Shown here piece after piece: positions 1-12,960 of a stretch of 64,000 nucleotides of DNA (position 1 is the stretch's first letter; the number at the start of each line of letters is the position of its first letter). Made by a program: the position numbers and the translations under genes. This DNA is from Coix lacryma-jobi var. lacryma-jobi (lineage: Eukaryota; Streptophyta; Magnoliopsida; Poales; Poaceae). The stretch spans positions 113,664,660 through 113,728,659 of the forward strand of contig CM019824.1 of NCBI GenBank assembly GCA_009763385.1, read 5' to 3'. The notes under the pieces were generated by a model, which was given only the letters and a program-made list of their open reading frames with translations, ran no database searches and was not told the origin of the DNA.

Positions 1-3000
1 AAAATATGAGGTCCAAACTATATGTTTGCAACATCACTTAAAAATAATGCCTATGTTAGTTAATTATTTAATTAATAAAAGCGTGGTGATAAATGAAAAT
101 GTATATGTTTCTATGTTGTCTTGTTGCATATTGATCTCAGATAAGTATTGTGTGCTCATGTTAATAAGTGTTTGATGATGTTCATAGCTCATATGTGTGC
201 TCACATGCTAATCAAATAAGTAATGAAGTAATTTATTAATATGCTGAAATTGCTGCATGTACAGTTTTTGTAGTGGTGATTAGTTCGTGAGGAAGATGAG
301 GTTTTCTGTAGATATGTGCTATACAAAAGTTGTAGATAACTTCTTTATCTTGTTTTTCCTAAAATTCCATGATTTTAGTCCAAGTGGTTTATGAGTTATA
401 GTTTTTGTAAGTTGGCTGTCAGGTTTTGCATACTTTCTGTGCAGATCTGAAAGAATGAATTGTTTGGCTAGTAGAAGTTATGAATCATGTCTTCGTGTTA
501 ATAGAATAGTTGTAGTGTTTTTAATAAGATTTCTGAATTGTCTTGGATCATTATTTTTGGTGGTCTAGAACTTGAGTTACATTTGTTTAAAGTTAGAAGT
601 CAGAATCTGTCCAAAGTCTGGCCAGATTTACTTGTTTGAGTTGGTTAGCCTTGATAACTGCTTAATCATCTTGAGATGATTATAAATAAGTTTTATACAA
701 CTTAATAATCTTTCTAATAAGTCTTATGTCACGTCTTTTGGTGCTTTAGATTTCTAGTTATGGTTGTTTGAAGCTGAATGTAATATTCTGTCCAATGTTT
801 GGACAAAAGTGCTTGTCTGTTATGTTTGGTCTTTTTAGTTGCTGAATCATGCCTAAGTGATAATAGCAAAGTTGTAGATAATTTCATTAGATTTCCAGAA
901 AGTCTAGGATGACCTTGTTTGGATATGTGTAGCTCCAGTTATGTCTATTTAAAGTACATGGCGTGTTGCTGTCCAAACTGTGTAAATGAACCGAACTTGA
1001 TTGCTATAGCTTAATGTTGATTATGTGATCTTTGATGCTATGTCATGACTTGGTAATGTTCAGATTGTGCATTTCATGTTATTAAATTAATTAACCTGAT
1101 GTATCATATAAATATATTAAATAATAATGGTTAACTTGCTTAACTAAAGTAGAAGCTATATATGCATACATGTGCTCCCTTTGTGTGATATCAGTAATGT
1201 AGTCTTGATTGATTGTTGTAGTTAACCTTTCTACATGTCCGATGAATCTTGTTTAACACCTTACTTTAATTATAACCTGCTGAAGTGATTATGCTATGTT
1301 GGGTGTGAGAGCTATGTCTTCTTTTAGTAGTTATCCTGAAGGCTTATGCGAAGTAATTAGTAATGTTTTGTTGTGCGCTTTATGTTTGCTTCATAAGCGT
1401 TTCCCTTGCATTTATACGGTTGCGTTGCGCATCTCATTTAGGTAACAATAGATACATCATGAAGGACGTGATGATGTGGTTAAACCCGAAGACGGTGTTT
1501 GGTGGATTAACTCGAAGATGCGGAGTTAAGCAAGTGCTACAGCGGAGATGCTCGCCAAGCGAGTATCATCTAACAAATACTAACCTAGTGTTGGTTCCCA
1601 GGCAAGCCCCGGAGCATTCTAAGTCTCCCAGTATTTACAATTAATTTACTTGAGTATCTTATATTGTGATGCATTAGGTATAGGAGTTGATTGGATCCTA
1701 CTTGCTGCATTACCATTCCTTGATTATTGTTTACACCTGCCTTGTTATCCTGTTACTTATTCTTATGTAGAACTGCTTAGCCTGCTTAATAAAGTAGTAA
1801 ATAAAGGATATTCCCGTAATACCCCTGATGGGTAGTTACCGGATCACGGTTGGCTATATTTGCTATCGTGGAAAAGAACCTGAGTAGTAAAGAAATACGG
1901 TCAACTGCAAGGCAAGGCACAAGTTTGGAAACTTGGGGCAGTCCGTCCGTTGGATCGTGTAGGTTTGTATCGATGTTGGCCCTCGTTCATTTTTGAACGC
2001 GCCCTTTTACTTATGGATATGTCGGTGCCGTAATCATCGACCCCAAAGCCGGTTAGACGCTGTTCGGGCCGGTTTCAACCCGTGTCGCGCCCTCTAGTAT
2101 GGAAATGCGATCTGCCTTGCGTGGCCATCGCCAGGTTCCAATTGGGCGGTCCATGCTTGAACCGCGACGATTACCACCACGAACAAGCATCGAGCGGTTG
2201 CCCAACGCATGGACCCGACGGGGAAAGTGTGGGCTGGTATTAAAGGTCTTTCACCAGCTGGTTTGGAATTCGATTCGAGTCGCCGTCTCCCCCGGTTAGT
2301 GGGAAACTACGGCGAGCTTCACCACGATACAACTCCATGTGACATTTGTTGGTTCAACTAAAATATTGATAAGCAAACCTGATATGGTATTATGTATTTG
2401 TTTGCTAGATTCAAGTGAGTGCTCTAGTACAGGTGCAAAACCTAGAGTTAAGGAATAGGATAAAAGATGACTGCTCATATAAATAAATGATGAATTCCTT
2501 TAACTTAAGCTCCTTTTGCAAATAAAGTTAGCCAACTCCACTATTCATATTAGCCTTGCATACTCCTTGGTGTCACTTTATTTCTGGTTTACGACGGGTA
2601 AGTCTAGCTGAGTACATTCGAGTACTCAGGGTTTATCCCACCTTGTTGCAGGTGAAGTTTAGGTCTACCGAAAGGTGATGACCAGTGCCGTTGGGCTCGG
2701 CAGTTCCCTACTTCTTCTCTTTATGCTGTTGTTGGAGGATGTCACTCAAGCTAGCAAAGTATTTTAACTTATGTTATGGTATTCATTCCAAAGCTATGTT
2801 GTTTCAAAGTAAATCAACTTGTATTATTATTTGTGAACTCTATTGTAATTTTATTTCCGCTGCAAAGCTCCGTGAACATGATCTGTATTTGCTTGACCAT
2901 GCGATCTTGGTTGAGATGTTGGAAAAGTTTGAAATCTCTCAGGATTTCACAGACTACCGGGTTTATATGGGCTCAAGTGTGTTAATTCAGTTGCTCCGAT

Positions 3001-3046
3001 AGAGGTTTTTGCATTGTGCTCTTATAAATTGGTCGGTTCTGTCACA
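1..3046 (+). mobile_element. Long-LTR element: left LTR, 3' portion (truncated by window start)
   Basis: This stretch is repeated, in three pieces, at 10273-11313, 22979-23859 and 31498-32621, which identifies it as the 5' LTR of a large retrotransposon. Its end is ...TCTGTCACA at 3046, followed two bases later by a tRNA-Met type primer-binding site. Judged from the right copy, about 2.2 kb of this LTR lies left of the window. Over the first ~540 bases I count about 14 differences from the right copy, so the insertion is moderately old. The LTR has no long open reading frame. Wording near 1800-2100 and the TGTAACACCCC start of the other copy recall Tekay/Del-type chromovirus LTRs; that family link is an inference. 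Confidence 0.9.
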
Positions 3047-3048
3047 GC

Positions 3049-3060
3049 TGGTATCGGAGC
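3049..3060 (+). other. Primer-binding site of the long-LTR element (tRNA-iMet type)
   Basis: TGGTATCGGAGC lies two bases after the LTR end and matches the complement of the initiator tRNA-Met 3' end (TGGTATCAGAGC) except for one A-to-G change. It would prime minus-strand cDNA synthesis and fixes the element as plus-oriented. Confidence 0.88.
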
Positions 3061-6000
3061 AAGGTTAAGCATAATACTGTCATGTGCATGGTATTAAAAT
3101 AAAGTTTTGTTTTGAAAAGCCTATTTTATCTAAAAACCTTTAGCTAGTAGGCAAGTTTGTCAAAACCTAATTTACAAAATTATGTGCTAGCGATGACCTC
3201 CAGTTATGCCCAATTAGGACTTTCAGGTGGCTTAGTTAAGTAATACTAACTTTGGGGGTTTTACTTTCTTGCAATGACATGTCGACTCAAAAGGTACGTA
3301 TAGATGACCGCACTATGCTACCCTGTGGTCTAATGTTGGAGGTAGCCCTCACATATGATGTACTCATATATGTGGGGTAGTTGAATTTATTTTATGCAAC
3401 GTTGCACCTACGCTCAGGTAAGTGTGAGTTGTGAGAGCATGACCAAACAACCGTTGGTCTAGGGGAGAGCTAGTTTGGTACTGGAACCTATACTCGTAAG
3501 CACACGAATGCGGGTGAAAATATTTAATTGCAGGAGTAATACTATTCTGATGGGTGGATATACTACTTACGTGTATACTGGGTATGCACCTAAGATAGTA
3601 TCTAGATTTAAATTCCTGCAATGTATTTATATCTGTTGTGGGAATGGGCTGAAATGAGATTTTCTGCAGGCACACTAACCTCGAATGCGTAGGCATAGCT
3701 GACGACTAGTTATACCGAGAGTGCGTGTTATGCCACCGACCTAGAACGTGATTACCGCCTCAGGCTGGCAATTTGTGAGGACGTATAGGACGAGCATGCA
3801 TCTTGTTTGTGCTTTTCTCATGAACATGCTTCTCTCACCCTTGTTCTATTAAGAAACAACTTGTTGTTAAGTGTGACTAATGTAATGATAAAATATGAAT
3901 GGTTGTTTGTGCATAGTAATGCTTTCTCCACCCTTATTCCTGTGACGATAAAGTTTGTTATGAACTAGTGCTTCAATGTGATGTGCTAGATTGCTTGTAA
4001 AAGTTAGAAATAAATGTTCTGTTTGATGTCGTGTGTTCCTCTGAACTAGAATTAATGTGGTCTTGTTCTTGATGGTTGGTAGGGTGCAAATGTTTTTAGG
4101 GATGCTTCCATGTTAGCTAAATAAGTGATTGTTTGTTATAGGCTAGAAATAAATATCCTATATGATGTTGCCTAGTTAACCCTGCTAGTTCTTCAAGTTG
4201 TGTGATTGTCTTGCTCTATATATTGTTTGCTAGAAGAGTAGTTAGACAATAAGTTCCTAATGGCTAGGAGTTCCCCTTGTGTGGCAGACCTAAGCTAAAT
4301 TTGTAAATTCAATATCTTTGGCTAGGAAAACTCCAAATTGGGTGAAACCATTTGGAATGGTTGTGTTTTGAAATGTTCCACCTAAGGGAACAATAGAACT
4401 TGTTGTTTGAAGTTGTTTTATACCCATTTTGTTCAGGCCTGCTAAGTGTGCCCAAAGGTTGCAATTCTAGTTTTGTTAGCTTTATGTTAACATACTTTAG
4501 CATGGAAATGTACCAAACATGTTGTTTAATTGCTTTTCCATGTTATAAAAATGTAATCTTGTTCATGCTTAATTTTCTTGCAATAATGAGAACTAGAGTT
4601 TTAAGAATTAAAAGTTTGTGAAAATAATTCTTCATAGCTCTCTAATATCATGTTTACTGCAAGAAAAATGTAGAACTTGTTGTAGACAACCTTAAATAGC
4701 TTAAACCTGTTTAAGTTGTTTTAAGCATGATTACTTGCTAGACTTGTGTAGGCTATTTTACTTACTTCAAAATACTAAAATGCTTGTAGTAGCCTACTAA
4801 AAGCAGTAGTGAGTTGCTCTAATCTTCCAGAGTTCTCTGGGTATAGATTGGAATCGCTCTCTATTTCACTTTGCTAAGTTAAGGAAATTAATAAGTGCAT
4901 GTAAGGAATTTAATTTGGGTTAATCATGAACTTCTCTAACATGTTTAAGATGTATATATAAACTATTCTTATACATGGTTATGCCTAGAGTTATGTTTTT
5001 ATGTGCACCATGCTTCATAATTACTCTCTAATCTAGCTTTAATCTTATTAGTCATATGCTTTGTAAGGATTAAAATATTTGCAAACAATTTAAGTGGGCT
5101 GAAATCTTAGCTTTTCTAACATATTTAGAATATTTTAAACTATTGTTCTGCTTGCTTGTACCCCAGATTAAGTTGTTGCATGCTTCTTGTTAGTTGTTGT
5201 TACCTAGTATCTGTTTATTCCTTTTTGGAATGTAATCTATCATGAGCTTGTTGCTTGTTGTTAGTTTCTTAAACTAAATAAGTGAGTTGTTAGCTTTAAG
5301 TTGTAAACTGCTGATAGTTAACAAACATATTTATGCCTTAATTTGTTTGGTATGTTTGCTCCTAGAGGAATAATTATGCTCTAACTTAGAAAACAGGAAG
5401 ATACTGGCAACATCTGTTCACCATGTTTTGCATGTCTATGTTTGCTTGTGAGCTATAGGTAGATGTTTGCCTCGTATGAGCATGGTAATTAGTGTTGGTT
5501 GCTTAAGTTGTTTGTTTGTGTCTTCCTATGCTTGTTAAGTTGTGTTTTAGATGTGTTGTAACCTAAGTGGTACCCTACTTAGTTAGTCCTTTTGGTCCTC
5601 GGTGACTACATGAGTGGTTGTTAAGCCTTTGTTGAGCAAGCCCTCTTGACCGTCTGAGATGCCTTTAGTAGAACCCTTGTTGCTTAAAGGCCTATGTTGT
5701 GGTGTCCAGTTCTGATGGTTTAGGATGCTTGAACCAAAGACCCGTACCTATGTCTGTCCATGCCTTTTGTTTGACCAGCTAACCCAAAGATAAGCTTTCT
5801 AGAATCTTGGATCCAAACCGTGATATGCCTATGCTTTTTGTGTAGCCATGTCTCTAACTAACATGTAGACCCATGTTTGGCCCCTTTTAAGTGTTGCCTA
5901 AGCCATGAATATTTTGTACCCCTTGTTGTGAAGGCCCTTGTTTGTTTGACCAGCCAAGTTAAAGTTCTTGCTAACCCCAGTTCTTTGACCGTAGTTTGTC

Positions 6001-8062
6001 TTGCCCAGTAGTGGCGACCATGCCCAAATCCTTGTTGTACCCCTCAGTTGCCCTTTTGATGCTGCTTGGTAAAATCAAGTTCATGTAATCTTTTGCTTGT
6101 CATAACCTTGGTTTGCACAAGGCGTATCCTTGTTGTCTTGTGTCATGTTTGTTCTTGAAATCACCTCCTTTGTGATTTCCATACCTTGTGATCATCCTTG
6201 TTTTGCTAAGCTTATGCCTTGCATGTGATGCTCTCTCCATGCAAGATTTATCTGCGTCATGATGGATTTCTCATTGGTTGTGGATTCGGTAATAGTGTCT
6301 TGGTTAAAAACTAATGGTGCCACGACGAAATCGAGAGCCTCTTGTGGCGACTGACACAAGTTTGTGCTGCTCGGCACGCGCTGGTACCGTGGGTTATAAT
6401 CAAGATCTATTATAGGACTACGCCAATGTGTTATCTTTCATGAAGCTTCCTCCTTGATTATCTCCTATATTCCTTCAGAAAAATCCTTATGTCGGCTCAG
6501 AGTGGCAGTGTTTGTTTCTGAAAATGGCAAAGAGAATGACTTTTCAAGAATCGGTCAAAAATGAAAGCAGTAACGGACCATAAGAGGTGGTAGGTTTGAT
6601 CAACAGCAAAGACCGAGCGACATATATGATCATAGTGAAGCAAGTGGCACAGAATTCTTAAAAGTGGACAAGTATCAGCTGAAGGATGAGTAACAGAAAT
6701 GGCGTGTTATTGAACTAGATACCTGAGATCCAGCAGTTTTTCTGACTGAATTAATACATATACCAGCATGATGATCATGTAGTCAACCCAATCTTCTTAG
6801 ATGTGTCTGATTCCCTGTTGACTTTGATGGTGACTATGTGCATTGATATTCAACATTGCTTGTAGTAAAAGCTGAAACCTTGGAACTTTTTAGTATTCAG
6901 AGACAACAGATTAGTTTCAGCCATGGAAAGGCTAATATCTAGTCCAGAAATGACTCTTTGGTAGCTATGAAGGATATGTCTCACAGAACAGTGTTATATG
7001 AGAAGTATGTAAACCAACTGATGTTGTTTGTAGCACTCATACATCCAAGTTTCTGTCATGTTCTAACCAACTCTATCTCGGAGAAATTACAATGATAGTA
7101 CGAGATACTATACAAGCCTAGTAACTCAGTCGGAAATATACCTCAAGTAAGAACTACCTGGTAATACATTGGAGTACTATGGGAAGACTTATTTAGGATT
7201 CTGTTAGATGAAGAACCGATAGGACAGTCAAGAATCAGTCCCTTATTCTTGAGCAGTCAAGGTATTCTACAAAATCAACTCTTAAGAAGTGCAAATTGAT
7301 GACCCATTTGAAGTGTGAAACAACAGATTTTGGATTATGTCCTTGCATTACTGAGTGAATTTAAGAAGGTCACTCTATGACCAAGGTAGTTCAACAAGTC
7401 AGTTCTGTTGAATTGCAACAGCACCATGAAGGAGACTAATGTTAATCTGCTTAATAGTACATAAATTCGGCAGTAGATATTTTACCCAAGAGGTTGCATC
7501 AAGTTCAACCTTGGTGACTGTCATTGGTTAAGAGTTGAGAATTCCCGTAAAGTAGGATCGGTAAAAGCATGGAATTAATAAAGTCAGCTACCACATTCAT
7601 CGCTCTCTCAACAGACTCAGATAACACATGAAATCTTATGTAGCTTTCCATCGATTGCTATCTGATAGAACAAACATTCACCAATGGTATGCACAATGGT
7701 TGTCAGTCAGCCAGTTATTCCCGGTCTCGAAGGAAGTTGCTTCGTAATAATGTCAACCAGATAAAGATCCAGTATTTTCCTTAGCAGTATTATCATGGAT
7801 TCCTACCAAAGTAGCAGTACAATTTTGGTTTTCCCTGTCAACCTAACAGTAGTGTCTTGAGTGCACCTAAATGTTCGATGTGAATCAGCAAAGGAAATTC
7901 TTCGGACAAGAGTAACCAGAAAACGACTTGAAAGATTGGAAAGTTGGTTTCTTTTCTGCTGAAAGGTCAGTATATCTTGAGTTATCAGTAGCCACTAAGG
8001 ATAAGCGATATGTTTCTCTTCCCTTGAAAAGTCTTTCGTCCGGAATCTCGGGACGAGATTCT
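3061..8062 (+). mobile_element. Non-coding interior of the long-LTR element (LARD-like)
   Basis: The five kilobases between the primer-binding site and the polypurine tract contain only short, stop-interrupted frames. I find no gag zinc knuckle, protease, reverse transcriptase or integrase motif in any frame. Base composition is AT-rich. The last 60 bases (a GGGACGAGATT-type phrase followed by a purine run) resemble the tail that precedes 3' LTRs in Tekay-type elements, suggesting derivation from an autonomous chromovirus by loss or replacement of coding sequence. Such large retrotransposon derivatives depend on proteins from elsewhere. A heavily decayed gag-pol in 6200-8000 cannot be excluded by eye. 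Confidence 0.72.
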
Positions 8063-8077
8063 TTTAAGGGGAAAGGT
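8063..8077 (+). other. Polypurine tract of the long-LTR element
   Basis: TTTAAGGGGAAAGGT directly abuts the TGTAACACCCC start of the right LTR. This is the plus-strand primer position and is what decides that the LTR begins at 8078 rather than at the later TGTAACACC at 10212. Confidence 0.8.
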
Positions 8078-11000
8078 TGTAACACCCCAGGTGTTTGACG
8101 CCAGTTGAGCAGTAAGTTAAAACACAAACATGGTCTGTCAGGTGATGATCGATAGATGATTTCTAGTATGGTCAGTGATGACTGAAGATTTGGAATCAAT
8201 CCCGGAAATAGAGCCTCTGTTTAAATTATTCCAGAAATAATTAATAGCACAAGTAATAATGATTGCCCAATTTTGGAATATTCAAGATTACTGCTAAACA
8301 TGACTTTTTCATGTTCCCTGCTTCATTTCCTATCTATAGTGACTGGTAGAAAAGTTTGGCAAAATTTGGAATCAATAAGTCACATGAAATGACGAGTCGC
8401 AGCTTTGCCTGTTCTGGCTGATTAAGTGAAGAAAGTCATTCGGGTTCAACCAAGTCTTGCAATTATGTCCAATCAATTATTTATGGACTTACGAGCAAAA
8501 GTTATGAATGTTTTATGTTGAGCAGACGACCGGAAAATATTTCGACCGACGAGAGACCGTAATCTGGATCCTACCGGGTGACCGCTTTGACCGGAGTTGA
8601 ACGGTATTTTCGGGTGTTCGCATGTCAGTGCGCCTTAAACGAAAGTTGTAGTACAGATCGAAAGGAACAAATTTTGTTTTGGCCGAGACCTGGATCGGTG
8701 CCGAAAAGCGTGAATATGAGCTCACAAGGTGAGATACAATGCAGTTTTCAGGTTCCGGAAATCAGTTAAGTCTGTACTGCGAAATTGGAATTTCGGTCAC
8801 CGCGAAGCTGCCGTCGACGATCGCTACCGGACAAACGATTCGGAATTTGACTGAGCGCCTTTAACGAAAGTTGGAGTACTCGTCGAGACGATGACAAATA
8901 AAATTAGTTTCATCAGAATCGGAGTCCGTTTGATCAGTATTCGCAATTTTTGATCTTGACAGAAAGTTTCCAGAAACCTGCCAGATTGGGAAAGAAATTG
9001 TGGGAAAAAATTTACGGGAATTTTCCCGAGGTCATGCCCGCGCCCCGAGGCCCATTGCCAGCAGGGGCGGTGCCCTCTGTCCCCTCCTGCAAGAAGAGCC
9101 AGGTCTCCCTCTCCTCCCCTCCTTTCACTCTCTCCCTTGCAGCAGAAGAAAACCAGCACAAAGACTCCATGGCCTCTCCTCTCTCCTTCCCTGGTCGCTC
9201 CTCCTTCCCTCCATGGTTGTCCATCTCTCCTACCCTCCTTCTCCTCCATAAGAGCAGCGAGGCAGCACCTTGTTCCTTCCCTTAACTTCCTTCAGGCGCC
9301 CATGCAGGAGTCCGCCAGAGGCCGCGAACCCCCTGGCGCGCTGTGCCATGCCAGTGGCCCTTCCTGGCCGCGACCAGCAGGGAGCCCCCTGCAGCGCCCA
9401 GCAGGGCGCCCAACCAGCAGGCCGCCAGCAGCAGCCCCGGCGCCAAACCCTAAGCCGGCCCTGCCCTTCAATCCCTCGGTGATGCCGGCCTCCCTCGCGG
9501 TCTTCCCGTCGATCTCCCGTAAAAAAGAAGCTGAAGGGTATGGATGCGAAGCTGAAACTCTTTTTTGTTTCACTTTGCATAAATGATATGACACATGTGT
9601 TTACTAATTGGTCCTTTAACGTTTTCTGCACATTCCAGGGATCCAAATGCGAAAACAGTTTTCTGTTTACGTTTTTGATTAATTAATAAATCTGAGTGAA
9701 ATTTGTAAAATGCGTAGTAAATTGTAGGAATGTCGAAATATTGCAAGTGAGGAATTTTTGTAATCCTTGCAAAGAGTACTGTCCAGTGGATGCATAATAT
9801 GATGTGTGTTAGTGGATAGTTTCTGTTGTGATGATTGATTTGTGGTAAATAGCATTAAATAGGGATAAAATGGTATCTGTTGTTTTATTGCTTAGATTGC
9901 TGTGAAATGTTTATGGTAGGCTTGTCATGTGATGTGTGTACTGTGATAAAAATTTCAGGATTTTTGGTGCATGTATGAATTAGTTATGAATTTATCTTGT
10001 TCTCAGCTCATTAAATGGATTAAAATAAATTGTGGCAAATGTTTGCATGTATAAATAGAAAAGGTGGTTCCACTGCCTTTTTATGATGTTGTTATAGCTT
10101 GGATAATTTTATCATAGCCATGTGTTTGCAGGAAATAGGATTTAAAGATTTATTTTGTTCTCACATGCACTTTTGTGAATTAAACTTGCCATGTTTTTAA
10201 TAAATAAATTGTAACACCTTAGCCTGTGATATTTTTACAGTAGTCATGGTTTGACCTTGTCTATCACCTGTAAAAATATGAGGTCCAAACTATATGTTTG
10301 CAACATCACTTAAAAATAATGCCTATGTTAGTTAATTATTTAATTAATAAAAGCATGGTGATAAATGAAATTGTATATGTTTCTATGTTGTCTTGTTGCA
10401 TATTGATCTGAGATAAGTATTGTGTGCTCATGTTAATAAGTGTTTGATGATGTTCATAGCTCATATGTGTGCTCACATGCTAATCAAATAAGTAATGAAG
10501 TAATTTATTAATATGCTGAAATTGTTGCATGTACAGTTTTTGTAGTGGTGATCAGTTCGTGAGGAAGATGATGTTTTCTATAGATATGTGCTATACAAAA
10601 GTTGTAGATAACTTTGTTATCTTGTTTTTCCTAAAATTCCATGATTTTAGTCCAAGTGGTTTAGGAGTTATAGTTTTTGTAATTTGGCTGTCAGGTTTTG
10701 CATACTTTCTGTGCAGATCTGAAAGAATGAATTGTTTGGCTAGTATAAGTTATGAATCATGTCTTTGTGTTAATAGAATAGTTGTAGTGTTTTTCATAAG
10801 CTTTCTGAATTGTCTTGGATCATTATTTTTGGTGGTTTTGAACTTGAGTTAAATGTGTTTCAAGTTAGAAGTCAGAATCTGTACAAAGTCTGGCCAGATT
10901 TACTTGTTTGAGTTGGTTAGCCTTGATAACTGCTTAATCATCTTGAGATGATTATAAATAAGTTTTAGACAACTTAATAATATTTCTAATAAGTCTTATG

Positions 11001-11313
11001 TAATGTCTTTTGGTGCTTTAGATTTCTAGTTATGGTTGTTTGAAGCTGAATGTAATATTCTGTCCAAAGTTTGGACAGAAATGCTTGTCTGTTATGTTTG
11101 GTCTTTTTATTGCTGAATCAAGCTTAAGTGATAATAGCAAAGTTGTAGCTAATTTCATTAGCTTTCCAGAAAGTCTAGGATCACCTTGTTTGGATATGTG
11201 TAGCTCCAGTTATGTCTGTTTAAAGTACATGGTGTGTTGCTGTCCAAACTGTGTAAATGAACCGAACTTGATTGCTATAGCTTAATGTCGATTATGTGAT
11301 CTTTGATGCTATG
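8078..11313 (+). mobile_element. Long-LTR element: right LTR, segment 1 of 3
   Basis: The right LTR starts TGTAACACC after the purine tract and is broken at 11313 by a Sirevirus. It resumes at 22979 and, after a second break, at 31498. Joined length is about 5.24 kb, very long for an LTR. From 10273 on it matches window positions 1-1031. The part 8950-9600 is strikingly GC- and CT-rich, unlike the AT-rich remainder, and may be the promoter and leader. A splice-acceptor-like TTTTCTGCACATTCCAG ends near 9639. No credible gene is seen; short frames here are not conserved in protein style. Confidence 0.88.
11309..11313. repeat. Target-site duplication CTATG (left copy) of Sirevirus A
   Basis: CTATG here and at 22974-22978 flank the Sirevirus. 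The uninterrupted left LTR of the host element (near 1037-1043) has the sequence only once, which proves the insertion. Confidence 0.97.
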
Positions 11314-11703
11314 TGCGGATACATGGGTGTCTGCCGGGTCTCGGTGTGATGAGTGATTATCAACGGGTTTGATCGCAGGTTCTTTGGCTTGTGTTGTGCA
11401 GGTGTCGAGCCCGGAGACAGTGATCGAAGGCGAGGTGAAGGTCAAGTAGAGACGTGCCGTGCTGATGGACCTGGAGCGGTGAAGGGCAGACGTGAGGCTT
11501 GGACTATGGGACCGAAGGGCCTGAGGATCAGCTGTGGTGGCTGGCAGCCTGGGACAGCGACGAGCGGAGACTTGCGGGCATGGTGTTGCTCGGGTCGAGG
11601 ACCTGGGGACACGTGTCGGTGGACGGGGTGCACGGACGGTGCATCCCCTCTACAGCTTCGGTTTGGTGGTAGAGCCAGGGAAAAACCATCGGGTGGACGG
11701 TTT

Positions 11704-11927
11704 CCAGGTTTGGGCCTCAAAACCTGGGTGCGGATGGTTTCCGAGTTTGGCCACAAAACTCGGGCTGAGGACGGTTTCCAGGTTTGGGCCTCAAAACCTG
11801 GGCGCTGAGGGTTTGCTGAGTTTGGCCTCAAAACTCAGAAGCTGGTGGGCTGGTTTCCCGGTTTGGGCCTCAAAACCGGGGGTTGGCTGGAAAAGGCTGG
11901 TTTCCCGGTTTGGGCCACAAAACCGGG
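11704..11927 (+). repeat. Cassette of six covarying short hairpins in Sirevirus A 5' LTR
   Basis: Six inverted repeats of 23-24 bases lie at 11704-11727, 11741-11763, 11778-11801, 11816-11838, 11857-11880 and 11904-11927. Each has an 8-bp stem and a loop of the type GGGCCTCA or GGCCACA. Stems are CCAGGTTT/AAACCTGG (twice), CCGAGTTT/AAACTCGG, CTGAGTTT/AAACTCAG and CCCGGTTT/AAACCGGG (twice), so base changes on one arm are matched on the other. The copy in the 3' LTR is at 21279-21502. Confidence 0.9.
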
Positions 11928-12723
11928 GGTGCAGAGCGAGGGCGGCACGTGGCGGCAATCGGGAGGTTGCGTCGAGGCAACGCTACGAGTTGTCCGGGCG
12001 TGGCCGTCGGATCCACCTACCACAGAGTTGGTCCAGAATAACCTTAGGGTTTAGCTGGTTCGCTCTGTAAGTAGTTAGGGGTAGAGTGGGAATTAGGAAT
12101 AGTTTAGAATTAGGATAAGTAGGGGGAGACAACCACCTCCCCATCTATCTCAGTTAGTCATTCCAGTCATTTGCTCTTGCTTTCTAGGGTTTTCTGCTCT
12201 CCCACTCCCTGCTGTAGCTAGCTGAGATCCGCAGAGAGACTTGCCTCTATGTACTGTTGATTCTGAGGAAGTGAGGCCGTAACCTCACCATTGTAGCATG
12301 TGTTTGTGCTACGGCTGCAGATCGTTGTGTCGATTCGCGTTTTGCTTCGTGTTCTTCACGTTCTTCGTTTCTCCGCGATTTTCCCGTCACTCGATCTCAC
12401 TCTCTAGTGCGTCTTTGCGAAATACCTTTGAATCATTTTGTTCGTATCATTGAGGAGGTCATTTCGACCAAAGGAATTCATCTAACTCCTCATGATCGAA
12501 TAGATCAGGATGATTTCGTTTTCGTGGCGCTTTTTCGGTTCATCCACCTTCCCTTTTGATTTCCCGGAGATTTAGTCGATTTGAGCGGATGATTTCTTAG
12601 GGATAGTCTCCTAACTACCCCGTGATCATCTTCACCAAGTTTGGGAACTTGGGATTTTGGTTTGAATCAAATTGGGGAGGATTTGAGTTGAGGGCGACCA
12701 AAATCGCCCTCCCTGGGTACTCG

Positions 12724-12960
12724 CAGACAGTCCGCCATAGTACCCGCGGACAGTCCGCGCATCGGGCACCAGCCAGACCAGTGGCTGCGGTGCACGTTCG
12801 AACAAGTCCGATTTGAACCACGGACAGTCCGCCGTTGTGTTTGGCGGACAGTCCGGGATCGTCCAGGGACTTCTCAGCAGCAGTGCATTTCAGCATATTT
12901 TGCCGGCGGACAGTCCGCAGTAGGGGCGGACAGTCCGGGACCTCAGGGCCGGACAGTCCG
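12724..12960 (+). repeat. Array of CGGACAGTCCG palindromes in Sirevirus A 5' LTR
   Basis: CGGACAGTCCG or a one-base variant occurs at about 12724, 12747, 12821, 12845, 12907, 12927 and 12950. Each is a perfect palindrome around a central A. Neighbours are 20-24 bp apart within the 12724-12747, 12821-12845 and 12907-12950 groups. The 3' LTR array (22299-22557) has one unit more. Confidence 0.88.

Noticed and set aside
9137..9646. Overlapping ORFs on both strands of the GC-rich leader
   Set aside because: Low-complexity proline/serine or glycine/arginine text from biased composition; no domain and overlapping on both strands.
10212..10220. TGTAACACC as the start of the right LTR
   Set aside because: It lacks a polypurine tract, whereas the TGTAACACCCC at 8078 directly follows one; the 10212 copy is internal to the LTR. 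The left flank off-window would settle it.
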